Below, piece by piece: positions 1 through 5,854 of a stretch of 8,792 nt of DNA. The notes beneath the pieces are model-generated. The model ran no database searches. It saw only the letters and a list, made by a program, of their open reading frames with translations, and was not told the DNA's origin. The position numbers and the translations under genes were made by a program. The stretch is taken from the NCBI GenBank assembly GCA_016765255.1, contig JAESQI010000066.1:12405-21196 (forward strand), in the 5' to 3' direction. The DNA is from Robiginitomaculum sp. GTDB taxonomy: Bacteria > Pseudomonadota > Alphaproteobacteria > Caulobacterales > Maricaulaceae. How positions within the stretch are numbered: the stretch's first letter is position 1; each line of letters opens with the position of its first letter.

Positions 1-27
1 ACAGGGTCGGAATGGGGGCCCGCTTAA
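1..27 (+). CDS. C-terminal end of an upstream gene (partial)
   Basis: Frame 1 is open from the window edge and ends at a TAA at 25-27, directly abutting the ATG at 28. It would encode the last eight residues, TGSEWGPA. The abutting stop and start fit the tight packing of the genes that follow. The Trp-Gly-Pro ending echoes the WG-rich N-terminus of the next gene. Only 27 bases are visible, so no function can be given, and chance openness cannot be excluded. Confidence 0.45.
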   Translation, partial: TGSEWGPA

Positions 28-471
28 ATGGCTAGTGCTTGGGGGGTCAGTTGGGGTTCTGCATGGCAGGATTCCTGGGGCCCAATATCAACAGAGCCGG
101 TAATAGATGATAACGGCGTTGTTGTTGATGGCAGGTTTGGTGATGGAATAATTGAAGCTGGTATATTCGGTGGCGGTATATCGAGCGCTGCCATATTCGG
201 AACAGGTCAAAGTATTGATTCAAGTTTTGGAATTGGACTATCAGTAACAGGAGTGTTTAATAACGGTTGCACAGCGTCATCTAATTTTGGCGAAGGGTTA
301 TCGATTGCGTCAACGCTTGATAGTGATTTGTCGGTAAGTAGTTCATTTGGCAACGGGTCAAGCATAACCTCATCATTCGGCAGAGATCGCGCAGTAGTGG
401 GTACTTTTGGTAATGGTGTTATACTTAATGAAAGTTTAGGCGATGGCATAACAGTAGATGGTGACTTATGA
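28..471 (+). CDS. Phage protein with WGxSWG N-terminus and FGxG decapeptide repeats
   Basis: This 147-residue protein is of unknown function. Residues 1-18 are Trp/Gly/Ser-rich (AWGVSWGSAWQDSWG), a type of N-terminus I know from many small hypothetical phage proteins near structural or lysis genes. From residue 37 to the end it is almost wholly eleven units of ten residues, each opening with FG-x-G or a variant, followed by alternating Leu/Ile and Val positions and small polar residues (for example FGIGLSVTGV and FGEGLSIAST). The spacing is exact, with no indels. There is one cysteine (in the fifth unit), no signal peptide and no membrane segment. The alternating hydrophobic pattern suggests stacked beta-strands, perhaps a thin solenoid or fibre, but that is inference. 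The start abuts the previous stop, and the stop overlaps the next ATG as ATGA, so the two genes are probably translationally coupled. A virion decoration or tail-fibre-associated role is possible but unproven. Confidence 0.8.
   Translation: MASAWGVSWGSAWQDSWGPISTEPVIDDNGVVVDGRFGDGIIEAGIFGGGISSAAIFGTGQSIDSSFGIGLSVTGVFNNGCTASSNFGEGLSIASTLDSDLSVSSSFGNGSSITSSFGRDRAVVGTFGNGVILNESLGDGITVDGDL
136..465 (+). repeat. Eleven in-frame 30-base units encoding FGxG decapeptides
   Basis: Each 30-base unit starts with a Phe or Leu codon (ttt, ttc, ctt or tta), usually followed by a Gly codon. The protein period is strict, but codons differ widely between units, so the DNA repeat is old or under protein-level selection rather than freshly duplicated. 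Units 5, 7 and 9 depart most from consensus (FNNG, LDSD and FGRD openings). Residues 27-36 (DDNGVVVDGR) look like a degenerate extra unit at the front. Confidence 0.85.
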
Positions 472-782
472 CAGATATTAATAATGGTGAAATAGGCGTA
501 CCACTTAGAATAAATCTAGGCGAAGATATAAGCGCGGCAACTAATACTATAATTAGGGCTCAGCCTCAGATTGGAGCGGCTAAAGAATTTCCCGCAACAG
601 TGCCTAATACTAACGTGACCGTTGACGGAGTAACATTGCTAGCTAATCAATATGCGGAATACACAACACTAGCAAAGGAAGATCTAGACTATACAGGTAA
701 GTGGAGAATGAAATTAGACGCCGTTTTCTCTAGTACAGACAAGCCACAAACTAACTACGTAAAATTTAGAGTACTACCGTAA
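468..782 (+). CDS. Small beta-rich phage structural protein, possibly tail/baseplate Ig-like
   Basis: The gene encodes 104 residues. The ATG overlaps the previous stop as ATGA, so its start is well fixed by coupling. The protein has an early strand (VPLRINLGEDIS), a conserved-looking AATNTIIRAQP stretch, a central TVDGVTLLANQYAEYTT segment and a GKWRMKLDAVF strand before the end at FRVLP. This order recalls small phage proteins that share the N-terminal beta-sandwich of baseplate upper proteins (BppU type). That comparison is from memory of sequence style, not an alignment. There is no signal peptide or transmembrane helix. Next to the repeat protein, a role in tail-fibre or baseplate attachment is a reasonable guess. 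The -1 frame stays open past the stop (see findings), so a longer frameshifted or broken ancestral form is conceivable. Confidence 0.7.
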   Translation: MTDINNGEIGVPLRINLGEDISAATNTIIRAQPQIGAAKEFPATVPNTNVTVDGVTLLANQYAEYTTLAKEDLDYTGKWRMKLDAVFSSTDKPQTNYVKFRVLP

Positions 783-810
783 CAGCCCCGACAAGGTTAG
801 ACGAAAGCTT

Positions 811-861
811 TCTTATAGGAGGTGATCATCTCCCGATAGTATGGGTAAACTATCAGGCTAA
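811..861 (+). promoter_or_regulatory. Structured leader before small terminase: extended Shine-Dalgarno and two hairpins
   Basis: Bases 817-827 read AGGAGGTGATC, a perfect 11-base complement of the usual 16S rRNA 3' end. The same bases can fold at 818-833 into a six-pair stem (including one G-U) with a GATC loop, which would hide the site. A second perfect six-pair stem follows: GATAGT at 835-840 pairs with ACTATC at 849-854. Its loop contains an ATG (841-843) that opens a six-codon mini-ORF, MGKLSG, ending with TAA at 859-861. The gap from AGGAGG to this ATG is 18 bases, too long for normal initiation unless the intervening RNA is folded. Regulatory function is inference, and no terminator T-tract follows either stem. 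Confidence 0.35.
836..856 (+). repeat. Copy 1 of shared intergenic dyad element (TAAACTATCAG)
   Basis: ATAGT, a five-base spacer and TAAACTATCAG form an inverted repeat. The same 11-base TAAACTATCAG, again preceded by ATAGT but with a two-base spacer, occurs in the gap before the scaffold gene at 5011-5028. The two copies sit upstream of two separate parts of the head module. Here no convincing -10 box follows, so the copy may act at the RNA level or be coincidental. Confidence 0.4.
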
Positions 862-911
862 GCACGTTGTGAAGCGTTACGGTCATCTACTAACTAACAA
901 TAGGTGAATAT

Positions 912-1298
912 ATGGCGACCGTTTTAACAACAAAGCAGAAATCGTTTTGTGAGTACTACGTGTCTAACGGGTTCAATGCAACACAGGCGGCTTTAAGTGC
1001 AGGATATAGCCAGGACAACGCTTCACAGCAAGGGTGTGAAAACCTAGGAAAACCCTATATACAAGAATTCATACAAGAGTTCACGGCTAAAGCAGCAGAA
1101 AAGGCACTAGTAACCACAGAGGACGTAGTTAAGGGACTTATGAAAGAAGCGGGTAGCATTGAAGAGGATTCAAGTCCAACAGCCCGTATAAGCGCTTGGA
1201 AAGCTTTGTCAGATTACACAGGCGGCTTCGATTCTAACAAGGTGCATAATGTTAATGTCGAGCTATCTCATGAGGAGTGGCTGGACTCATTAAAGTGA
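912..1298 (+). CDS. Terminase small subunit
   Basis: This 128-residue protein recognises phage DNA and hands it to the large terminase to start headful packaging. Residues 5-33 (LTTKQKSFCEYYV, then NATQAALSAGYS) followed by ENLGKPYIQEFI form the helix-turn-helix DNA-binding signature of the Terminase_2 family of small subunits. The acidic helical C-terminus (SHEEWLDSLK) is the usual part that contacts the portal or large subunit. Length is normal for the family. ATG at 912 is preceded by AGGTGA at 902-907 with four bases between, a good Shine-Dalgarno site. The stop overlaps the GTG of the next gene as GTGA. As I recall it, P22's own small terminase (gp3, about 162 residues) is a different family, so the packaging initiator here seems to come from another lineage than the P22-like head genes downstream. 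Confidence 0.9.
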   Translation: MATVLTTKQKSFCEYYVSNGFNATQAALSAGYSQDNASQQGCENLGKPYIQEFIQEFTAKAAEKALVTTEDVVKGLMKEAGSIEEDSSPTARISAWKALSDYTGGFDSNKVHNVNVELSHEEWLDSLK

Positions 1299-2815
1299 AC
1301 GCTTTGGAAAACAGGCAGCAGCTCAAAGATGACTTTGAATTCTACGCTCGCAACTGTTTAAAAATAAGAACGAAAGATAAGGGGCGGCAATCTCTAGTAT
1401 TAAACTCTGCTCAGAAGTACATACACAAGCAGATAGAAAACCAATTAAAAACCACTGGCAAAGTAAGAGCTATTATCTTAAAGGGTAGGCAGCAAGGCGC
1501 ATCAACTTATGTTGAGGGCCGCTTTACTTGGAAGACTACGCATAACAAAGGTGTAAGAGCTTTTATACTTACTCACGATGGCGAATCAACCAACGCTCTA
1601 TTTGAGATGTCAGAACGCTATTACACAAACCTACCTTCACACGTTAAACCAAGTCTAGGAGCATCAAACGCCAAAGAGCTATATTTTGATAACTTAGATT
1701 CTGGCTATAAGATAGGAACGGCGGGAAACAAGGCAGTAGGTAGAGGTCAAACGCTACAGTTCTTTCATGGTTCAGAGGTTGCTTTCTGGATGAATGCAGG
1801 CGACCACACGAAAGGCGTTATGCAAGCTGTGCCAGATGGCGACGGAACAGAGGTTATATTAGAGTCAACGGCCAATGGTGTTGGTAATTACTTTCACGAA
1901 CAATGGAAGCTAGCAGAAAAAGGTATTAGCGAATTCATAGCCATATTTGTACCCTGGTACTGGCAAGCAGAATACAGAAAAAAGCTACCTGAAGATTTCA
2001 CCCTAACACCAGAAGAACAAAAGCTAAAAGAACATTACGACCTAACCGACGAGCAATCATACTGGCGACGAATGAAAGTTGCTGAATTAACCACTGATGG
2101 CATAGACGGCACAAAAGCATTCAAGCAAGAATACCCAATGAATGCAGCAGAAGCTTTTCAAGTGTCAGGTGGTGACGGGTTAATAAACGCTGATCATTGT
2201 ATGCGAGCACGAAAAGAAAAGGTAAACGGTAACGGCCCTTTAGTTGTTGGTGTTGATCCCTCAAGAGGTGGCGATAGGTTTGCCATAGTTAGAAGGCAAG
2301 GCCGCAAGATGTACGGTATGGAGTCTTACATTGGTGACCAGTGCGACAAGCTAGGAAAGAACGTGGCTAATTGCAAGCGAATACTCGATACCGTTTGCCC
2401 CGTTGCCGGTAAAGTCCCAGACATGATGTTTGTGGATTATGGTGCAGGTGCGGATATTGTAGATAGGTTACATGAACTAGGTTATGAAAAAAGAGTTAAG
2501 GCCGTTCACTTTGGATCAACTCCACTAGACCCTATTAAGTACAAAAACAAGCGCAATGAAATATGGGGTGAAATGGCGGATTGGTTAGTTGATGAAAACT
2601 TACCTGTTCAAATACCTGATGATGACGAGATGCAAGCGGATTTGTGCGCAAGCCCGTATAATAGAGATTCAAACGACCGTCGTGTATTATGGTCTAAAGA
2701 TCGGATAAAGAAAGAATATGGGTTTAGCCCGGATTACGGTGACGCTGGCGGTTTGACATTTACAGAGCCGGTCAATGAAGCATTTGAAGATTTAGATTTT
2801 GCTACGGAGTTTTAA
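1295..2815 (+). CDS. Terminase large subunit (ATPase and nuclease)
   Basis: This is the packaging motor: an N-terminal ATPase drives DNA into the procapsid and a C-terminal RNase H-like nuclease cuts the concatemer. I place the start at GTG 1295, which overlaps the small-subunit stop as GTGA and gives 506 residues. An in-frame GTG at 1277 is less likely because the GAGGAG site runs directly into it. Motifs, numbered from 1295: a deviant Walker A (KGRQQGAST) at residues 63-71, a Walker B-like FFHGSEVAFW with Glu161, and a coupling motif ESTANG at about residue 190. The nuclease has likely metal-binding Asp321 in GVDPSRGGD, Asp381 in FVDYGAGAD, and Asp483 in SPDYGDAGGLTF. All expected acidic positions are present and the length matches P22 gp2 (about 499). 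It is functionally equivalent to P22 gene 2, although the sequence looks only distantly related. Confidence 0.93.
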   Translation: MNALENRQQLKDDFEFYARNCLKIRTKDKGRQSLVLNSAQKYIHKQIENQLKTTGKVRAIILKGRQQGASTYVEGRFTWKTTHNKGVRAFILTHDGESTNALFEMSERYYTNLPSHVKPSLGASNAKELYFDNLDSGYKIGTAGNKAVGRGQTLQFFHGSEVAFWMNAGDHTKGVMQAVPDGDGTEVILESTANGVGNYFHEQWKLAEKGISEFIAIFVPWYWQAEYRKKLPEDFTLTPEEQKLKEHYDLTDEQSYWRRMKVAELTTDGIDGTKAFKQEYPMNAAEAFQVSGGDGLINADHCMRARKEKVNGNGPLVVGVDPSRGGDRFAIVRRQGRKMYGMESYIGDQCDKLGKNVANCKRILDTVCPVAGKVPDMMFVDYGAGADIVDRLHELGYEKRVKAVHFGSTPLDPIKYKNKRNEIWGEMADWLVDENLPVQIPDDDEMQADLCASPYNRDSNDRRVLWSKDRIKKEYGFSPDYGDAGGLTFTEPVNEAFEDLDFATEF

Positions 2816-2818
2816 TAG

Positions 2819-5008
2819 ATGGCTACTGACAAGAAAGCTGATAATACTGAGATACACCAAACAGCGCTAAAGCGATTCCAGCGAGTGGAAGATAAAGAAC
2901 GGAGCCAAAGAAGTTTGGCTATTGAAGATCTTCGTTTTGCTCAGACTGAGGATGGTCAGTGGGATGATAGCGCAATTGAAAAGCGTAGAGGCCGACCTCG
3001 TTACACGATAAACAGAGTAGCGGGCGCAGTAGATCAGTTGATAGGCGATCAAAGACAGAATAGAACAGCTATTAAAATTAGGCCGGTTAGGGGTGGAGCG
3101 ACAGAAGATGTTGCCAAAGTCATGGAGGGGTTAATTCGTAACATTGAAACGCAGAGCAAAGCAACAAATGCCTATGATAACGCATTTGACGAAGTTGTTA
3201 ACGGCGGCTTTGGAGGATGGAGAGTTATAACAGAATTCTCTGATGACGATGTATTTGAGCAAGATGTAAGAATTAAACCTATTCTTGGTGCTACAACATC
3301 GCTCTGGTTTGATACCGGCGCAACAGAGTACGATAAACGTGATGCAAAGTGGGCTTTTGTTACGCTTGATATGCCAAGAGAGGAGCGGGAAGAGAAATAC
3401 CCTGACAAGCCTATATCTGAATGGCCTAAAGATGTTGAGTTATTACGAAGGAATGGCGAAGGTTGCGATAATTGGTCAAAAGACGACACTGTGACAATAG
3501 CGGAATACTGGGTTAAGACTGAAGTAGATAAAGAGATTGTATTATTGTCAGACGGCCGTGTAATTGATGCGACTGAAGACGGAAAGATATTAGATGAACT
3601 AGCCGGTGAAGGCATAAAAGAAGTTAAGCGCAGAAAGGCAAAGTCTCATAAAGTTGAGATGTATATCATGGACGGCGGCGGTATCTTAGAAGGCCCGAAA
3701 GCGTGGGCGGGTAAGTTTATCCCGTTGATACCTATGTTTGGGCGACAGACTTATATTGAAAACAAAACATATATTAGAGGGCTTGTAAGGTTCGCCAAAG
3801 ACCCAGCAAGAATATACAACTATGGTACGTCCACAGCTATTGAGACTACAGCGCTAACACCTAAAGACCCTTATTGGTACACGCCAGCACAGGTGAAAGG
3901 GCACAAGGATAAGTATGAGAACTTCAATACTCAAAACAGTCCATTCATGCCATTTAACCCTGACCCATTAAACCCTGGCCCACCATCTAGGTCAGGCGCT
4001 CCAGCGGTTAACGGCGCTTTACTTGCTCAAATACAACAAGCTTCAATGGATTTATATCATGTAACAGGAATGCAGCCTCCTTCATTGGGTGCTAACCCTG
4101 AATTGAAGAGCGGAAAAGCTATACAAGCTCAAGAGCGTTTAGGTGATCGTGGGATGTATATCTTTGAAGACAATAAATCTAAGTCAATCGATTACACTGC
4201 TGAAATACTTCTGGATTTACTGCCAAGAATCTATGATACAGCCAGACAAGAGCGCATTGTTTCTATGGACGGAGAAACGGAAGACGTACAGATTAATGAG
4301 ACCGTACGAGATAAGCAGACAGGGGAGGAAGTATTGGTTAATGATTTGTCATTAGGTAAATATGACTCAGTAACCGAAACAGGGCCAGCGTTTGCAACAC
4401 AGCGTCAAGAGTCAGCACAACAGATAATTGAATTGATTGGAACTAGTCCAACGTTTGAAGGGTTAGCGCTTGATCTAGTAGCTAAAGATTTGCCTATTCT
4501 AGAATCTAAAGAGCTAACGAAACGTGTTAGAGCACTTATGATTGCTAACGGCACGCCAGGAGTAACACCTACCGAAGATGAAATTAAAGAATTAGGCTTA
4601 GATCAGCAGCAACAGCCAGATCTTCAGCAGCAAGCTATCACTGAGAACATTCAGATACAGACAGAGAAGCTAATTAGTGATATTGAAAACCAAGACGCTA
4701 AGACGTTGCAGGTAACTGTTGACACTCAGAATTCAACCATTAAAGCGCTTCAGGATTTAAATAACGCGTTCAAAATACAGATGGAGACCGGAATTCCGTT
4801 TACACAAGCTGATCACAATATACGGACAAAACAGCAGGATATCGTTGAAGAGGCTCAGCAGCAAATTGATGAGGGGCCAAACCGCGAACAGTCGGCAAGC
4901 ATAGTGAGTGACGCCGTTACGCAAGAGATAGCTCAAGAGTCTGAAGGCGCTAGACGTTTAACGGTAGAGCAGCCGAGTGCGTCAGTTGGCCAAGACATTG
5001 TAAATTGA
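2819..5008 (+). CDS. P22-like portal protein
   Basis: The portal is a twelve-subunit ring at one capsid vertex through which DNA enters and leaves and to which the tail attaches. At 729 residues it nearly equals the P22 portal (725). Stretches align with what I know of P22 gp1: FGGWRVITEFSDDD, TIAEYWV, KFIPLIPMFGRQTYIENKTY, RGLVRFAKDPARIYNYGTS, and TGPAFATQRQESAQQIIELIG from about residue 521. The last 130 or so residues are Gln-rich and helical (a QQQQ tract near residue 596), fitting the long C-terminal barrel of P22-type portals. ATG 2819 follows tandem TAA-TAG stops of the terminase by three bases, with GGAG at 2806-2809 nine bases upstream. Other open frames inside this gene on both strands are shadows. 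Confidence 0.93.
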   Translation: MATDKKADNTEIHQTALKRFQRVEDKERSQRSLAIEDLRFAQTEDGQWDDSAIEKRRGRPRYTINRVAGAVDQLIGDQRQNRTAIKIRPVRGGATEDVAKVMEGLIRNIETQSKATNAYDNAFDEVVNGGFGGWRVITEFSDDDVFEQDVRIKPILGATTSLWFDTGATEYDKRDAKWAFVTLDMPREEREEKYPDKPISEWPKDVELLRRNGEGCDNWSKDDTVTIAEYWVKTEVDKEIVLLSDGRVIDATEDGKILDELAGEGIKEVKRRKAKSHKVEMYIMDGGGILEGPKAWAGKFIPLIPMFGRQTYIENKTYIRGLVRFAKDPARIYNYGTSTAIETTALTPKDPYWYTPAQVKGHKDKYENFNTQNSPFMPFNPDPLNPGPPSRSGAPAVNGALLAQIQQASMDLYHVTGMQPPSLGANPELKSGKAIQAQERLGDRGMYIFEDNKSKSIDYTAEILLDLLPRIYDTARQERIVSMDGETEDVQINETVRDKQTGEEVLVNDLSLGKYDSVTETGPAFATQRQESAQQIIELIGTSPTFEGLALDLVAKDLPILESKELTKRVRALMIANGTPGVTPTEDEIKELGLDQQQQPDLQQQAITENIQIQTEKLISDIENQDAKTLQVTVDTQNSTIKALQDLNNAFKIQMETGIPFTQADHNIRTKQQDIVEEAQQQIDEGPNREQSASIVSDAVTQEIAQESEGARRLTVEQPSASVGQDIVN

Positions 5009-5010
5009 GC

Positions 5011-5028
5011 ATAGTTTTAAACTATCAG
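5011..5028 (+). repeat. Copy 2 of shared intergenic dyad element; candidate operator
   Basis: Bases 5011-5025 are an odd palindrome, ATAGTTT-T-AAACTAT (7-base arms, one-base centre), ending in the 11-base TAAACTATCAG that also occurs at 846-856. A third half-site, ATAGTTT, lies at 5042-5048, overlapping the end of the -10 box. The palindrome covers the candidate -35 hexamer, a natural place for a repressor or activator. Protein binding is inference. Confidence 0.45.
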
Positions 5029-5043
5029 TAAATGACATATAAT
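5016..5043 (+). promoter_or_regulatory. Candidate sigma-70 promoter for scaffold and coat genes
   Basis: The -10 box is a perfect TATAAT at 5038-5043. Sixteen bases upstream is TTTAAA (5016-5021), which matches four of six -35 positions. Transcription would start near 5050, leaving a leader of about 50 bases before the scaffold ATG at 5103. The position, between the low-copy portal and the high-copy scaffold and coat, makes biological sense. P22 itself expresses its late genes mainly from one upstream late promoter, so an internal promoter would be a departure. Confidence 0.5.
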
Positions 5044-5057
5044 AGTTTCAACGCATA

Positions 5058-5075
5058 CGCCAAGCGATATTGGCG
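5058..5075 (+). promoter_or_regulatory. 5'-UTR hairpin upstream of scaffold gene
   Basis: CGCCAA (5058-5063) and TTGGCG (5070-5075) form a perfect six-pair stem with the loop GCGATA. It is followed by GCCTAAATT rather than a T-tract, so it is a poor terminator. It would lie near the 5' end of a transcript from the promoter just upstream and could stabilise the message or mark a processing site. Confidence 0.4.
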
Positions 5076-5102
5076 GCCTAAATTAACCGTAAAGGTGTGA
5101 AC

Positions 5103-5837
5103 ATGAGTGAAGCTGCACTATCTGAAGATACTGAACTAAGTAATGATATTGATCTAGGCCAAGAACAAGATCAAAAACAGGAAGGTGTCGAAGTAGAACA
5201 ATCGGAATCAGCAACCGAAGTGGAAGAAGCGCCAAAAGAAGACGGCTTTCAGAAGCGAATTAATAAAGTAACAGCAGACAAGTACAACGAGAAACGAAGA
5301 GCTGATGATTTACAGCGTCAACTAGATGACATGCAAGCGAAGCCAAAAGAGGCAGGCGCAGCACCAAAACTAGAAGACTTTGATCATGACGAGGGGTTGT
5401 TTAATACCGCCTTAATCGATCACAAAGTAAGTCAGGCAGTACAGGCACAAGTTGCAGAACAGAATAAGCAAACATCACAAGCTAACGCACAAGATGCAGC
5501 GAAAGCTTTCAACGACAAGGTTGTCGAGTTTGGGAAAGACGATTTCCATGATGTAGCTGCAAAGATTCCCGCATTAGATCCGGGATTAGTTGCGGAGCTT
5601 ATGAGTTCAAAGGAGGGCGTCGAAATGATTTACCATTTAGGTGAACATTTAGATGTAGCGGATAAAATCGCTAACATGCGACCACTTCAAGCGATGGCTG
5701 AATTATCTCGAATATCGTCTAACATGTATGCTAAAAAAGATGTGAAAACCAGTGCAGCACCAGACCCTATAGAGCCTTTAAGCTCTGGCGGTTCAATCTC
5801 TAAAGAGAGCGGGCCAGAAGGTGCAACTTATGAATAA
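5103..5837 (+). CDS. Scaffolding protein
   Basis: The scaffold directs coat subunits into a correctly sized procapsid and then leaves before DNA fills the head. I call it from its position between portal and coat, exactly where P22 gene 8 lies, and from its composition. It has 244 residues and no obvious globular core. It has a very acidic, Glu/Gln-rich N-terminus (residues 1-45), a charged coiled-coil-like helix (FQKRINKVTADKYNEKRR and on to about residue 78), an Ala/Gln-rich helix near residues 110-140, and a Ser/Gly/Pro tail. P22 gp8 is longer (303). ATG 5103 is preferred over the in-frame GTG at 5097 because AAGGTG (5092-5097) is five bases upstream of the ATG and would overlap the GTG. 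The C-terminus lacks the basic coat-binding helix known in P22 gp8. Scaffolds diverge fast, so sequence alone would be weak evidence. Confidence 0.85.
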   Translation: MSEAALSEDTELSNDIDLGQEQDQKQEGVEVEQSESATEVEEAPKEDGFQKRINKVTADKYNEKRRADDLQRQLDDMQAKPKEAGAAPKLEDFDHDEGLFNTALIDHKVSQAVQAQVAEQNKQTSQANAQDAAKAFNDKVVEFGKDDFHDVAAKIPALDPGLVAELMSSKEGVEMIYHLGEHLDVADKIANMRPLQAMAELSRISSNMYAKKDVKTSAAPDPIEPLSSGGSISKESGPEGATYE

Positions 5838-5854
5838 TTTAGGAGATATGCCAA

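Noticed and set aside
207..449. Minus-strand 80-codon frame across the decapeptide repeats
   Set aside because: It mirrors the repeat gene on the other strand, has no ribosome site or gene context, and its Pro/Ser/Leu periodicity is simply the complement of the FGxG repeats.
136..465. FG-nucleoporin-like or collagen-like repeats
   Set aside because: The FG spacing is a rigid ten residues with beta-type alternation, not disordered FG spacers, and there is no Gly-X-Y pattern. The resemblance is superficial.
759..782. Programmed -1 slippery heptamer at the end of the 468-782 gene
   Set aside because: The run aaaattt does not fit X-XXY-YYZ in the reading frame, and the -1 frame has a stop at 767-769 just after it. 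No slippery site lies in 770-782.
783..911. Possible tRNA or other classic RNA gene in the gap before the small terminase
   Set aside because: No T-arm GGTTCGA-type motif, acceptor stem or CCA end is visible. Only two short hairpins can be supported.
2867..3052. Minus-strand 61-codon frame inside the portal gene
   Set aside because: Shadow of the portal gene, with no ribosome site or recognisable motif.
3285..3494. Plus-strand 69-codon frame inside the portal gene
   Set aside because: Alternate-frame shadow with no recognisable motif. A similar frame at 4143-4355 is rejected for the same reason.
3172..3615. Minus-strand 147-codon frame inside the portal gene
   Set aside because: The portal frame is strongly supported here. 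The reverse translation is Ser/Thr-rich with no motif and lies wholly within the portal.
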